A stretch of 64,000 nucleotides of DNA from Pantoea alfalfae (GCF_019880205.1 NZ_CP082295.1:1-64000), one strand, 5' to 3'. Positions 28,187 through 37,673 are shown, counted from the stretch's first letter. A program made the numbers and translations. The notes: generated by a model from the letters alone, not told the origin.

Positions 28187-29653
28187 TTAGTGGCTATTAA
28201 TCGCGTTGGTGCGTTCGGTAAGCGGCGCGGGATGCGCGGCGGTAGCGGATTCGGATTTCGTTTCAGTTTCCGCTTCAGGAATATCTTCAAACCCTAACAG
28301 CAGCGTCAGCACAAACGACAGCACCACCGACAACACCATAACCGCACCGACCCAGACGATACTGATGGGATTGCTGGGGTCAAAAAACTGAACGCTGGTG
28401 AAAAGACCCGGTGAGGCCATTGAGTGGCTGGCCAGCCCGCCAATGCCCGCGACCGCGCCGCAGATAAAACCGCTGATCAGACAGGCGATCAGCGGACGTT
28501 TCAGACGAACCGCCACACCATACAGCGCCGGTTCAGAAATGCCGGCAATGATGGCAGACGCTGCTGCTGCCAGTGCCGTCTGACGCAGTTCGCGGTTTTT
28601 GGTGCGGAACGCCACTGCCAGCGACGATCCGCCCAGCGAGAGATTGGCACCAATTTCTGACGGCATCACCATGCCCTCTTTGCCGGTTTCAGCAATGGTC
28701 TGGATGATGGTCGGTGTGAACACACGATGCATCCCGGTCATCACCAGCAGCGGCCAGATGGCACCCATAATCGCGACGGAAAGCCAGCCAAGATAGCCAT
28801 GCACGGTGTAAACCAGCGCAGAGATGCCGCTGCCGATCCAGATGCCAATCGGGCCAATCAGCACAATCGCGATAGGGGCAGCAATCAGCACAATCAACAT
28901 CGGTTTCAGAAAGTTTTTGGTAACGGCCGGGGTAATACGGTCCACGCCGCGCTCGATGTGCGACAGAATCCAGGTCATCACCAGTGCCGGGATCACCGTG
29001 TAGGTATATTTCACCGCCGTCACCGGAATGAAAGCGAATTCAACGTGCTGACCCTGCGCCGCTTTTGCCATCAGCTCAACAAAATTGGGATGCACCAGTA
29101 CGCCAGCAATCGCGATCGCCAGCGACATATTGGTTTTGAATTTCAGCGCCGCAGAGGCTGCCACCATGACAGGCAGAAAGAAGAATGCGCCGTCGCCAAT
29201 CACGTTGAGGATCACCAGCGTTGACGAACCTTTCTCAAACACGCCAGCCATATCCAGAATCATCGCCAGCAGCTTAACCATCGACCCGCCAATAATCGCC
29301 GGGATGAGTGGTGACATGGTGCCCACCAGCGCATCCAGAATGCCCGCGCCGATGCTTCGCAGGGTGATTTTGCGCTTCACCGGTTCAGGGGCTACCGCAC
29401 CGGGCGATCCCAGTGCCAGTACCGCCTGGTAAGCCTGAGAGACGTTATTGCCAATGATCACCTGGCACTGCGTGTCGTTGTGCACCACACCCATGACACC
29501 TTTAATCGCTTTGAGGCGGGGATAGTCGACCCGAGTTTCATCTTTCACCACAAACCGCAGACGCGTCATGCAGTGAGTGACAGCTTCGATATTGGTGAGG
29601 CCGCCTAGCGCATCGACAATGGCGCGTGACACCTCGGCATAGTTCATGGGCAT
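28187..29653 (-). CDS. ascF: beta-glucoside PTS enzyme IIBC
   Basis: Inner-membrane PTS permease of 488 residues that imports and phosphorylates aromatic beta-glucosides. The N-terminal IIB domain has the phosphorylated cysteine in AVTHCMTRLRF (about residue 27); the following IIC domain has about ten hydrophobic segments including GMHRVFTP. No IIA domain is fused (C-terminus ends after GFEDIPEAE), as in AscF, so a separate IIA-Glc is needed. First gene of ascFB, with a LacI-type operator 70 bases upstream and divergent ascG. Confidence 0.92.
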   Translation of the reverse strand: MPMNYAEVSRAIVDALGGLTNIEAVTHCMTRLRFVVKDETRVDYPRLKAIKGVMGVVHNDTQCQVIIGNNVSQAYQAVLALGSPGAVAPEPVKRKITLRSIGAGILDALVGTMSPLIPAIIGGSMVKLLAMILDMAGVFEKGSSTLVILNVIGDGAFFFLPVMVAASAALKFKTNMSLAIAIAGVLVHPNFVELMAKAAQGQHVEFAFIPVTAVKYTYTVIPALVMTWILSHIERGVDRITPAVTKNFLKPMLIVLIAAPIAIVLIGPIGIWIGSGISALVYTVHGYLGWLSVAIMGAIWPLLVMTGMHRVFTPTIIQTIAETGKEGMVMPSEIGANLSLGGSSLAVAFRTKNRELRQTALAAAASAIIAGISEPALYGVAVRLKRPLIACLISGFICGAVAGIGGLASHSMASPGLFTSVQFFDPSNPISIVWVGAVMVLSVVLSFVLTLLLGFEDIPEAETETKSESATAAHPAPLTERTNAINSH

Positions 29654-29723
29654 GATCGTTCTTCTCTGTAGGGTAAATCGGTTAGCATTTTTATGTTTTT
29701 AGCGGCTGCTATCAGGTAAATAG

Positions 29724-29735
29724 GAAACCGGTTTC
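29724..29735. promoter_or_regulatory. AscG operator
   Basis: GAAACCGGTTTC is a perfect 12-base palindrome of the LacI/GalR type in the ascF-ascG intergenic region, 71 bases before ascF. It matches the kind of sequence known to bind AscG. Confidence 0.7.
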
Positions 29736-29911
29736 ACAAAATCATGAAGTGCTTTCTTTGAGCCGACAAGGTGATAAATCAGCCAGATTTCTTTTTTGTG
29801 AACTTCATCACTCCCAGCGAATCAGGTATTTGCGCCAGCGGACAGGGTAAATATTTCCAATATTGAGAGGCTTGGGTAGACTGCAGAGCGACGCAGCGAG
29901 GGAAATTCACC

Positions 29912-30928
29912 ATGGCAACGATTCAGGAAGTGGCAGAGAGAGCAGGCGTCTCAAAAGCGACAGTGTCACGTGTGCTTTCTGGCAATGGCTATGTCGGGCA
30001 GGAGAAGCGTGAAAGGGTGTTAAAAGCGATTGCCGAAACCGGCTACCGTCCCAATCTGCTGGCCCGCAACCTGGCGACTAAAACGTCTCAGACCATCGGA
30101 CTGGTGATCACCAATACGCTCTATAGCGGCAGCTATTTCACTGAGTTGATGGCGCACTCCGCACGCATCATGGAGCAGCAGGGCCGCCAGCTGATTCTGG
30201 CAGATGGTAAACACACCGCTGAGCAGGAAGAAGCGGCGATTCAGTTTTTGCTCGACCTGCGCTGTGACGGCATCATTATCTACCCGCGCTTTCTGAGTAT
30301 CGACGCGCTGGATGCGATTATCTCCCGCCATAAACAGCCGATACTGGTCATTAACCGGCGGCTACGCGTCAACCAGAGCTACTGCATTTACAGCGATCAG
30401 CATACCAGCAGCGCGAAAGCGGTGAGCCATCTGCTGAGTCAGGGACATCGCGATATCGCGTTTATCACCGGTTCGCTGGATTCCCCGACCGGCGTCGAGC
30501 GTCTTTCCGGCTATCGCGCTGCGCTGGCTGCTAAAGGTATTGAAGCCGACGACCGCCGTATTGTGGCTGGGAAATGGACGGCGCAAAGCGGCATGGCGGC
30601 AATGGACTGTCTGCTGGACCGCAACGTCCCCTTTACTGCGCTGGTGGCGAGTAATGATGAGATGGCGATTGGTGCCATCAAGCGGTTGACCGAATGTGGC
30701 ATCGCGGTGCCCGATCGGGTATCGGTGATAGGCTTCGATGATATTCCGCTGGCACCTTATATCACGCCGTCTTTATCCAGTATGAAGCTGCCGGTGACGG
30801 AGATGATCGATGAAACGATTAACCGCCTGCTGACCATGCTGGATGGCGGTGACTGGCACAGTCAGGCGCCTTTTACGGCCAGCCTGATGCTGCGCGATTC
30901 CGTTACTAAAGGCCCCTGGTCCGCTTAA
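29912..30928 (+). CDS. ascG: LacI-family repressor of the asc operon
   Basis: Repressor of 338 residues. The helix-turn-helix and hinge are at residues 3-50 (TIQEVAERAGVSKATVSRVLSGNGYV), followed by a periplasmic-binding-protein-like effector domain. Position (divergent from ascF), length and sequence agree with E. coli AscG. It probably represses ascFB through the palindrome at 29724-29735 until a beta-glucoside or its phosphate is present. Its last four bases overlap the 3' end of the convergent DeoR-type gene. Confidence 0.9.
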   Translation: MATIQEVAERAGVSKATVSRVLSGNGYVGQEKRERVLKAIAETGYRPNLLARNLATKTSQTIGLVITNTLYSGSYFTELMAHSARIMEQQGRQLILADGKHTAEQEEAAIQFLLDLRCDGIIIYPRFLSIDALDAIISRHKQPILVINRRLRVNQSYCIYSDQHTSSAKAVSHLLSQGHRDIAFITGSLDSPTGVERLSGYRAALAAKGIEADDRRIVAGKWTAQSGMAAMDCLLDRNVPFTALVASNDEMAIGAIKRLTECGIAVPDRVSVIGFDDIPLAPYITPSLSSMKLPVTEMIDETINRLLTMLDGGDWHSQAPFTASLMLRDSVTKGPWSA

Positions 30929-31674
30929 TTTGACGCGATTTGTATCACCTCAATGGCCTGTTCCCTGAGGTGTGCGATGGTTCCGGCATCCAGCGTCTCA
31001 TCGGTAATCACATGGCCGACCTGGTAACCGGATGAGAGCGGATAAGGGCGAATCTGCCCGAATTTAGAGGAATCGGTCAGGGCATAGCTTTCAGCACCTT
31101 TCGCCAGCACGGCATCCACCACATCACAGCGCAGCATATTGCGGCCGGTGAAACCGGTCTCCGGGTGCCAGCCATCCACACCCACAAACGCTCTGTGAAA
31201 ATGGACCTGCTGAATAGAGTAACGCGTCAGCGGGCCTACCACCGACTCACTGCTTTTCTGCAGCAATCCACCCAGCACAATCACTTCACAGGTGGCGTCC
31301 CGCAGAAGCTGGGCGATATAGTGGCTGACGGTAATCAGTGTGAGATCGGCACGGTCAGCCAGCGCACGTGCCAGCAGCGCATTGGTACTGCCCCCTTCGA
31401 TGAACACCGATTCACCCGGCTGCACCAGGCTGGCGGCATGTTGCGCCAGCGCCTGCTTAGTGGCATAGCGGGTATTCATGCGGGTGCCGACATTGTCACT
31501 GTCCAGCGCCAGCGCGGAGCCATGCACCCGGCGCAGCAGCCGGTCGCGTTCCAGCAGCGTGAGATCCTGGCGCACCGTCACTTCAGAAACACCGGTCAGC
31601 TGCGCCAGTTCACTAACCGTTACGCTGCCCCGGCTGTTAACCATTTGAATAATCTGGTGATGTCGCGGATTCAT
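30925..31674 (-). CDS. yciT: DeoR-family regulator YciT
   Basis: DeoR-family regulator of 249 residues, the same length as E. coli YciT. N-terminal helix-turn-helix at about 18-50 (TVSELAQLTGVSEVTVRQDLTLLE) and the sugar-phosphate-sensing C-terminal domain with GGSTNALLA, VLGGLLQK and SVVGPLT. Known YciT has been linked to osmolarity response; the role here is not visible. It is convergent with ascG (four-base overlap). It lies 76 bases downstream of ybiU, on the same strand. Confidence 0.85.
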   Translation of the reverse strand: MNPRHHQIIQMVNSRGSVTVSELAQLTGVSEVTVRQDLTLLERDRLLRRVHGSALALDSDNVGTRMNTRYATKQALAQHAASLVQPGESVFIEGGSTNALLARALADRADLTLITVSHYIAQLLRDATCEVIVLGGLLQKSSESVVGPLTRYSIQQVHFHRAFVGVDGWHPETGFTGRNMLRCDVVDAVLAKGAESYALTDSSKFGQIRPYPLSSGYQVGHVITDETLDAGTIAHLREQAIEVIQIASN

Positions 31675-31750
31675 AATTGGGTTTCGTCAGGAATAAAAGG
31701 AGCAGTGTATCAGGGAATCTCCCGCGCCGGTGCACAACGCGGGGTCAGGG

Positions 31751-33013
31751 TCAGTCTAAATCCAGTGAACAACGTCCGTTACTATTCAGATCTTCCGGCT
31801 TAAAACGTTGCTTCCACCCGGCTTCATAATCTTCCGGCGGAAAATCATCCGGCGAACGTCCCTGTTCCAGTGCCTGCGCAACCCGCCGGGCATAGGCGCG
31901 GTTTTTATCGCACATCGGCGCAGCGGGGATATACATCACATTGCCCCAGCCCTGCTGATCCTCCACCGGTGCAACAGAATGGATCACATCACAGTGCCAC
32001 CATACTGAATCGCCCGCCTCCAGAGCCGGGATTGAACAGAGTCCGGCGATCAGGTGCGGATGCCACTGCGCATTGACAGGTAATACCCGACCCGGCGCGA
32101 CGCCACAGAGTTCATCTTCAGGTACATCGGAAAGCAGCGGTCGCAGCAGAATATACGCCATCGCCTGGGGCACCGGCACCACATGCAGCAGACCCTGACC
32201 GGGGATCATATCGGAGAGTGCGGTCCAGCCCTGAAACGTGCGGAACACAGAACACTTAGTCGTGCCAGGCAGATCATACTCATCAACGTCGGTACGATGT
32301 GCCGCATCCCAGGGATCGTAAGCGGCAAAATCACCGTGAAACAGCTTGCTGAAAACCTGCTGATAAGCCGGCAGTAACCAGCGTTCCAGCGCACCGGAGT
32401 CGGTATGGGCACCTAATCCTTTCGACGTGGTGCCCGGCAAACGGCGACGGATGCGATCGGGATAGATGACGCTGACATTGGGATCAAACCACTGTTTGCC
32501 CTGAGAGTTAACTGTCCATAACCGGTTCAGAAAAGATTGCGCATCAGCCATTGCCGCACTCTGCCGCGCTTCCATCTGCGCCTGTGACCAGTAAATCGGA
32601 TAGATTTCGGGACGTGAGGCAGCGAGCGTGCCGAAAAAGTCATCACCGGGACCGCGGTACTGCTCATCAAAACGGTTGTGATCCAGATAGTCGAGCATCG
32701 ACTTATCCCACGCCAGCGCCTGGTCACGATCGAAGTGCTGCCTGATCACGACACAGCCGCGACGTTTAATCAGTGAACGGGTTTCATCCGAAACCTTTCC
32801 TTCTGTAATGTCCTGCAACGGCACGATCGGCCAGGCAGTGCCGGTTCGCGTCTCGTCCGCTTTTGCTTCAGCAATTGCAGCAGTGATGTTATCGCACACC
32901 TGCTGGAAAAGGGCGTCCACGTCACCGATTTGCTGGCGTAGCTGCTGTTTTATTTCGCGGATAGCGCGCTTAACGTCATCAGGCAAAGGTGTTGCTCGGG
33001 ATTCATTACGCAT
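31751..33013 (-). CDS. ybiU: DUF1479 protein YbiU
   Basis: Protein of 420 residues matching the YbiU/DUF1479 family, proposed to be a 2-oxoglutarate/Fe(II) dioxygenase-like fold. Visible candidates for metal ligands are HTDSG (about residue 205) and WWHCDVIHSV near 340. The substrate is unknown. ybiV lies just upstream on the opposite strand; ybiU and ybiV are also neighbours in E. coli, so this is a conserved pair. Intact and of family length. Confidence 0.88.
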   Translation of the reverse strand: MRNESRATPLPDDVKRAIREIKQQLRQQIGDVDALFQQVCDNITAAIAEAKADETRTGTAWPIVPLQDITEGKVSDETRSLIKRRGCVVIRQHFDRDQALAWDKSMLDYLDHNRFDEQYRGPGDDFFGTLAASRPEIYPIYWSQAQMEARQSAAMADAQSFLNRLWTVNSQGKQWFDPNVSVIYPDRIRRRLPGTTSKGLGAHTDSGALERWLLPAYQQVFSKLFHGDFAAYDPWDAAHRTDVDEYDLPGTTKCSVFRTFQGWTALSDMIPGQGLLHVVPVPQAMAYILLRPLLSDVPEDELCGVAPGRVLPVNAQWHPHLIAGLCSIPALEAGDSVWWHCDVIHSVAPVEDQQGWGNVMYIPAAPMCDKNRAYARRVAQALEQGRSPDDFPPEDYEAGWKQRFKPEDLNSNGRCSLDLD

Positions 33014-33267
33014 TTCACACTCCTCACAATTTGGGGTAGAGTTACGAATGTAATTAAAATAACCTTCATTCGTAATTTGCGGTCGAGGTTAACATCCTTT
33101 TAACGATAAAAAACGTGCGTTGTAACACAACTTCTTAACCGGAACGCTCTGAAAGCCGTTAGCAAAGTCACTATTTGCATTCTCATTAATCCACACAGCG
33201 AGTAAGCTTTATGAATCAAATCAATCAGCCGACAGGACAGAACGGCGAACGTAAAGGGGCAGGCGAG

Positions 33268-34089
33268 ATGGCGGTTAAGATGATTGCGGTGGATATGGAT
33301 GGCACCTTTCTGGACGATAATAAGCAGTACAACGTTCAGCGGTTTTCACGTCAGTATGCGCTGCTGAAGCAGAAGGGCATCCGTTTTGTGGTGGCCAGTG
33401 GTAATCAGTATTACCAGCTGCAGCGCTATTTTCCCGACATCAAAGATGAGATCGCTTTCGTGGCAGAAAATGGCGCCTGGGTCTCTGACTGCAATGAAGA
33501 GATTTTCTGTGGTGAGTTAGCGCAGGAGAAGGTGCACAAGATTCTCGATATTCTGGCACATGAACCGGACATCGCGGTGGTGGTGTGTGGACGGAAGGGT
33601 GCCTATATGCATTCTTCTGCCTCTGACGAGGTGATGGACCAGCTGGCAAACCACTATCATCGTCTGGAAAAGCGGGATGACCTCTATGCCATTGACGACA
33701 CCATCTTCAAGTTTTCGCTTAAGCTGGAACATGAAGGGGTAGAGGCACTGCTGCAACGCCTGCATGCCCGTCTGGGCGAGCTGGAAAATATCATGCATCC
33801 GGTTTCCAGCGGCTTTGGTTTTATTGACCTCATCATTCCCGGTTGCCATAAAGCCCACGGCATCGCGCTGTTACAGGAAAAATGGGGCATCAGTGATTGT
33901 GAAGTGCTGGCGATTGGTGACAGCGCGAATGATATCGAGATGCTGCGCCAGGCCTGCTTCAGTTTCTCAATGGCCAATGCGGCCGACGCTGTCGCCGCCG
34001 TGGCACGCTACCAGACGCAGAGCAACAATGATGAAGGCGCGCTGAATGTGATTGCGCGCGTGCTGGCGCGTGAATTCCCGTTCGACTAA
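33268..34089 (+). CDS. ybiV: HAD sugar phosphatase YbiV/SupH
   Basis: Haloacid-dehalogenase (Cof-type) phosphatase of 273 residues acting on sugar phosphates. The catalytic DMDGTF is at about residues 8-13, motif II is VVASGN, and motif IV is GDSANDIEML. Strong resemblance to E. coli YbiV, for example QYYQL and the GFGFIDLIIPG block. The start at 33268 (MAVKMIAVDMDG) matches that N-terminus and has AAAGGGG upstream; an ATG at 33211 would add 19 residues. Divergent from ybiU. Confidence 0.9.
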   Translation: MAVKMIAVDMDGTFLDDNKQYNVQRFSRQYALLKQKGIRFVVASGNQYYQLQRYFPDIKDEIAFVAENGAWVSDCNEEIFCGELAQEKVHKILDILAHEPDIAVVVCGRKGAYMHSSASDEVMDQLANHYHRLEKRDDLYAIDDTIFKFSLKLEHEGVEALLQRLHARLGELENIMHPVSSGFGFIDLIIPGCHKAHGIALLQEKWGISDCEVLAIGDSANDIEMLRQACFSFSMANAADAVAAVARYQTQSNNDEGALNVIARVLAREFPFD

Positions 34090-34119
34090 GAGGCGGTAAC
34101 CTGCATAACGGACGGCGTG

Positions 34120-34521
34120 TTATCCGCCACTCTCCTGATGGCTGCGCGCATGATTTTCCATTTCATCCAGCGCAGCCTGATTCTCCAGTCCCCACTGATA
34201 CATCTGCTCAATCGGCTGTGCGAAGGTATGGCCCAGCGCGGTGAGGCTGTATTCCACCTTTGGCGGCACCACCTGCCAGACATGGCGTGACACGAGGCCG
34301 CGTTGTTCCAGTTCACGCAGCGTCTGAATCAGCATCTTCTTCGAGATGCCCTGCAGACTACGCTCCAGTTCGCCAGTGCGCGCCCGATTGTCCGGCCAGT
34401 GAAAAAGCGCATGCAGCACCATTGTGCTCCACTTCACCGAAAACAGTTCCAGCAGGCGGCGCGGCGGTGAGTCCGCGTAAAAACAGAGTTTCCCGTCAAC
34501 CCAGACCGGCATAATCGCCAT
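34120..34521 (-). CDS. HxlR-family transcriptional regulator
   Basis: Winged-helix regulator of 133 residues. The core FSVKWSTMVLHALFHWPDNRARTGELERSLQGISKKML, then LRELEQRGLV, is typical of HxlR; the usual N-terminal Cys is present as C13 (KLCFYA). It is divergent from the alcohol dehydrogenase gene, with direct repeats GGTAAC between them, so it probably regulates that gene, perhaps in response to aldehyde or thiol stress as other HxlR proteins do. Confidence 0.85.
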   Translation of the reverse strand: MAIMPVWVDGKLCFYADSPPRRLLELFSVKWSTMVLHALFHWPDNRARTGELERSLQGISKKMLIQTLRELEQRGLVSRHVWQVVPPKVEYSLTALGHTFAQPIEQMYQWGLENQAALDEMENHARSHQESGG

Positions 34522-34531
34522 CCCATTTCAT

Positions 34532-34548
34532 GGTAACCAAAAGGTAAC
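34532..34548. promoter_or_regulatory. candidate HxlR operator
   Basis: Direct repeats GGTAAC at 34532-34537 and 34543-34548 are 11 bases apart, one helical turn, in the 100-base divergent region between the HxlR regulator and the alcohol dehydrogenase. Confidence 0.4.
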
Positions 34549-34622
34549 TACTATCAAAAGCGGTTCCGTGTGTCTATAGTGTGCCGCTTTCTTTACGACC
34601 ATCAGGTAAGAAGAGGCAACAG

Positions 34623-35672
34623 ATGAAAATTAACGCGCTGGTCGCTACTCAGGCAGATCAACCGCTCCGGACAGGTGAGGTTGAGTTACGCGATCTGCAG
34701 GCTGATGATGTAAAAATTGAGATTCTCTACTGCGGCGTCTGCCACTCTGACCTGCATATGGCGCGCAATGAATGGGGCGTCAGCCGTTATCCGCTGGTGC
34801 CCGGTCACGAGATTGTGGGTCGTGTGGTAGCAATAGGTGACAACGTCACTAAATTTTCTGTTGGAGAGACGGTTGGCGTTGGCGTGATGGTCGATTCCTG
34901 CCGGACGTGTCACTTTTGCCAGCAGCACGAAGAGCAGTACTGCGAGGCGGGTTTCACGCCGACCTACAACGGCACCGATAAATATACCGGCAACACGACG
35001 TTTGGCGGCTATGCGCAGCACGTTATCGCCGACCAGCATTTTGTGGTCACAGTGCCGGATAATCTGGCGCTGAACGCGGTGGCTCCACTGCTGTGCGCTG
35101 GCGTGACCGTCTGGTCACCCTTACAGCACTTCAATGTTAAAGCAGGCGATCGTGTAGGGGTGGTCGGTCTGGGCGGACTGGGCCATATGGCGGTTAAGCT
35201 GGCCAGCGCGCTGGGTGCAGAAGTGACCCTGTTTACGACCTCTCCGGCGAAAGGGGCAGATGCGCGTCGGCTGGGTGCCAAAAACGTCGTGATCTCGCGA
35301 GACGCAGCCCAGATGGCAGGATGTCAGGCGTCGCTGGATATTATCCTCGACTGTGTTGCTGCCCCTCATGACCTCGATCCTTATCTCAGCACGCTGAAAA
35401 CCAACGGTCAGTTAGTGCTGGTGGGGATACCCGATCAACCGCATCCGTCACCCAATGTCACGCCAATGGTGTTCCGCCGACTGAGTATTACGGGAACCTC
35501 GATCGGCAGCATTCAGGAGACACAGCAGATGCTCGACTTCTGTGGCATACACAACATCACGGCTGACGTAGAGATGATCACCGGTGAAGAGGTGGAGTCT
35601 GCTTTTGAACGCATGCTGACCAGCGATGTGAAATATCGTTTCGTTATCGATATGCAGAAAACCTGCTGGTGA
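34623..35672 (+). CDS. yahK: zinc-dependent NADP alcohol dehydrogenase (YahK-like)
   Basis: Medium-chain dehydrogenase of 349 residues, the same length as E. coli YahK, an aldehyde reductase of the cinnamyl-alcohol-dehydrogenase group. The catalytic zinc site is GVCHSDLH with PGHEIVGRV. The structural zinc site is Cys-x2-Cys-x2-Cys-x7-Cys (CRTCHFCQQHEEQYC). The cofactor motif is GLGGLGHMAVK. The start MKINALV at 34623 has AAGAGG upstream. Probably controlled by the divergent HxlR protein; ends at a good terminator. Confidence 0.9.
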   Translation: MKINALVATQADQPLRTGEVELRDLQADDVKIEILYCGVCHSDLHMARNEWGVSRYPLVPGHEIVGRVVAIGDNVTKFSVGETVGVGVMVDSCRTCHFCQQHEEQYCEAGFTPTYNGTDKYTGNTTFGGYAQHVIADQHFVVTVPDNLALNAVAPLLCAGVTVWSPLQHFNVKAGDRVGVVGLGGLGHMAVKLASALGAEVTLFTTSPAKGADARRLGAKNVVISRDAAQMAGCQASLDIILDCVAAPHDLDPYLSTLKTNGQLVLVGIPDQPHPSPNVTPMVFRRLSITGTSIGSIQETQQMLDFCGIHNITADVEMITGEEVESAFERMLTSDVKYRFVIDMQKTCW

Positions 35673-35681
35673 TTCGCCTGG

Positions 35682-35705
35682 CCCGCCGTAAAGGCGGGTC
35701 ATTTT
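35682..35705 (+). terminator. terminator of the yahK-like gene
   Basis: CCCGCC (35682-35687) pairs with GGCGGG (35693-35698) and is followed by TCATTTT. Confidence 0.8.
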
Positions 35706-35832
35706 CCCTCCGTCGGCAGAGGTGAACACGAAAAAAGTAAGGTTTATAGTTACAACATACTTTTAATCGTAAGCTTAACAGCGTGCCTGCATCAGCCCCG
35801 ATACTCAGTTAGTCTGACAGCAAAAGCCGGGC

Positions 35833-35862
35833 AAAAAAATACCCGGCTCGATGACCGGGTAT
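35833..35862 (-). terminator. terminator of the membrane-protein gene
   Basis: ATACCCGG (35839-35846) and CCGGGTAT (35855-35862) form a stem that, on the minus strand, runs into seven T. It lies 26 bases past the stop of the gene at 35888-36574. Confidence 0.85.
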
Positions 35863-35887
35863 CTGCATTGCTACCTGACGCTGTCAG

Positions 35888-36574
35888 CTAATCCTGCTTT
35901 TTATCCGCGTTACTCTTTTCGGGTTCATCCTGCTCAACTACATGAATAAACGGCTTGAGCAGCTGGATATCCAGAATGACATAAACCATCGTGCTGATGA
36001 AAAGCGAAATCACACTGCCAAAAACGCCGCTGGTGGTAAACGTCAGATAGTTATAAATCACCAGCCAGGTCACACAGATAAACAGTGCGAGCGAAATTGA
36101 AAGACTGGACACAGAGTAATTGCTGGTGCCGCCACCCTGAGTATGCGTTGCTTTAAACAGGTTACCGATGGCGTACTTCTCCAGCACCAGAATACTTTTT
36201 TCCCAGTTACGCTGCTTCCGCGCGCTGGCGCGAGTGAGGAAGAGATAAAGAATGGAGATGAAGAAGCCCGAGAAGGCGATGAGCACCGGAATGGCTTCCA
36301 GCGCATATTCGATACTCTTATGCGCAGCGCCTCTGGTGCTAAGATCCAGCGTCAGCGAGGCACCCAGCGCAGCATATAAAAAGAGAAACAACAGCAGAAA
36401 AGTCAGGCTGCGCTTCCAGTCGCTGTCTGCCTCTGCATTCTTCTGCTGGATGGCCAGCTGAAGCGATTGCTGAATGTGTTGTGCCTCAAGTGAGTCTGTA
36501 TCAAAGGTATCGCAGGGTGCAGCAAAGAAGTTGTGCATAAACAGCTCATCTTCTTTGTGAATAGTGATTTTCAT
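35888..36574 (-). CDS. four-helix membrane protein, unknown function
   Basis: Protein of 228 residues with no recognised family. A polar N-terminal segment of about 55 residues precedes four hydrophobic stretches (starting about 57, 95, 160 and 185); the C-terminal tail is charged (EQDEPEKSNADKKQD). The start at 36574 has a modest AGG upstream; Met13 is an alternative. It is monocistronic and has its own terminator. Nothing nearby suggests a partner. Confidence 0.65.
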   Translation of the reverse strand: MKITIHKEDELFMHNFFAAPCDTFDTDSLEAQHIQQSLQLAIQQKNAEADSDWKRSLTFLLLFLFLYAALGASLTLDLSTRGAAHKSIEYALEAIPVLIAFSGFFISILYLFLTRASARKQRNWEKSILVLEKYAIGNLFKATHTQGGGTSNYSVSSLSISLALFICVTWLVIYNYLTFTTSGVFGSVISLFISTMVYVILDIQLLKPFIHVVEQDEPEKSNADKKQD

Positions 36575-36667
36575 CAGAAACCTGTGTACGGGAAATTTTC
36601 TCTATTCTAATCAGCACAGCATGAATTAACAGTAACTTCGCCCGTAAACCTGCAGCCCCATGCTGAC

Positions 36668-36910
36668 TCAGCGGGATATCAGACCCAGAAGAGAGCTGAA
36701 CAGCGAATCCGTTGCAAAGTTCTGCGCAGCGTTACCCTCATCGTGACGCAACTGCTGATAGCGCAAAAGCGCCGCATCAGCGTTATCAGCATTGACCACG
36801 TCCCATACTTCTTTATAGCCTTCCGCTACTAACCGGTCCTGCTGATCCTGGCTGACATGATTCACGGCCCTGACTGTCTGGTTTTTCTGGAACAGACGGT
36901 AAGCTGGCAT
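36668..36910 (-). CDS. small protein, unknown function
   Basis: Eighty-residue soluble protein with no recognised domain; it contains a stretch reminiscent of a helical regulator (VSQDQQDRLVAEGYKEVWDVVNADNADAALLRYQQL). It starts two bases after the stop of the gene at 36913-37137, so the two form an operon and may work together. Confidence 0.6.
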   Translation of the reverse strand: MPAYRLFQKNQTVRAVNHVSQDQQDRLVAEGYKEVWDVVNADNADAALLRYQQLRHDEGNAAQNFATDSLFSSLLGLISR

Positions 36911-36912
36911 GC

Positions 36913-37137
36913 TTATTTCTCCGCAGGGTTGTCCAGCGCTTTAAACTGCTTAATCGCGTCATTGATATTATTCGTTTCAACGGTCGCGATACAGCGATCG
37001 CCATTGAAAACTTCATAGCGGGCATTATGCAGTTGAAACAATAAATCCCTGCCACGAAAGTGTATACGTTTCTGCTTAACGCCAATCCCATGCCGCCGTA
37101 ATAACGCCTGTGACAGACGATCGGTCTCTTTAATCAT
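36913..37137 (-). CDS. small protein, unknown function
   Basis: Seventy-four residues, basic N-terminal half (RRHGIGVKQKRIHFRGRD). The start MIKETDRL at 37137 is chosen because AGGAG lies eight bases upstream; an in-frame ATG at 37167 is less well placed. First gene of a two-gene unit with 36668-36910. I do not recognise either protein. Confidence 0.6.
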   Translation of the reverse strand: MIKETDRLSQALLRRHGIGVKQKRIHFRGRDLLFQLHNARYEVFNGDRCIATVETNNINDAIKQFKALDNPAEK

Positions 37138-37357
37138 TCCTTCAGCTCCTCGGCAGTACGTGGTCACTACCAGTAAACCTGATGAACATTAGTTTTATAT
37201 TAAGAGATAACCTTATTTTTAACAGGGCTAAGGCGCGCCTTTCAGAGAAATTACCTGATAGCAGGGACGTGAGGGAATATGAGCCTGCCATTTGCTGCGT
37301 TAATGGGGCCTGGATGCGGTACACTTGAGCGGACAATTTGCCACAGGACACGCCGCT

Positions 37358-37666
37358 ATGAGCGATAAGAAGATGATTTCCATTGATCAGTTCAATGCTG
37401 ATGAACGTCTGGCCGTCGAACAAACCTATAAAGGGCTGGCTGAAAAGTACCGTCAGCGAACCGGTAAAGAACCGGATAGTAAAAAAGAGAAAGAATTCAA
37501 CAGCGAAGCCCGGCAGATGGTGATGACCAGCAAGCTGGAAAAGGAGAGAGCAAAGGCAGAAAAGGAGAAGAAAAAACCGGTTCGCAAAAAGAAACCTGAG
37601 TCACTCACCGCCAGTGAAGTCAGTGATTTCAGCTGGTCTGCCTCGATTGTCAAAGGCCGCAGATAG
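37358..37666 (+). CDS. small lysine-rich protein, unknown function
   Basis: A 102-residue, highly charged protein. The first half (SIDQFNADERLAVEQTYKGLAEKYRQRTGKEPD) looks helical. The centre is a Lys/Glu-rich coiled stretch (KLEKERAKAEKEKKKPVRKKK), and the C-terminus is SDFSWSASIVKGRR. It might bind nucleic acid, but no domain is recognised. The ATG at 37358 has AGGA thirteen bases upstream. A good terminator follows at once. Confidence 0.6.
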   Translation: MSDKKMISIDQFNADERLAVEQTYKGLAEKYRQRTGKEPDSKKEKEFNSEARQMVMTSKLEKERAKAEKEKKKPVRKKKPESLTASEVSDFSWSASIVKGRR

Positions 37667-37673
37667 TCTGCTA

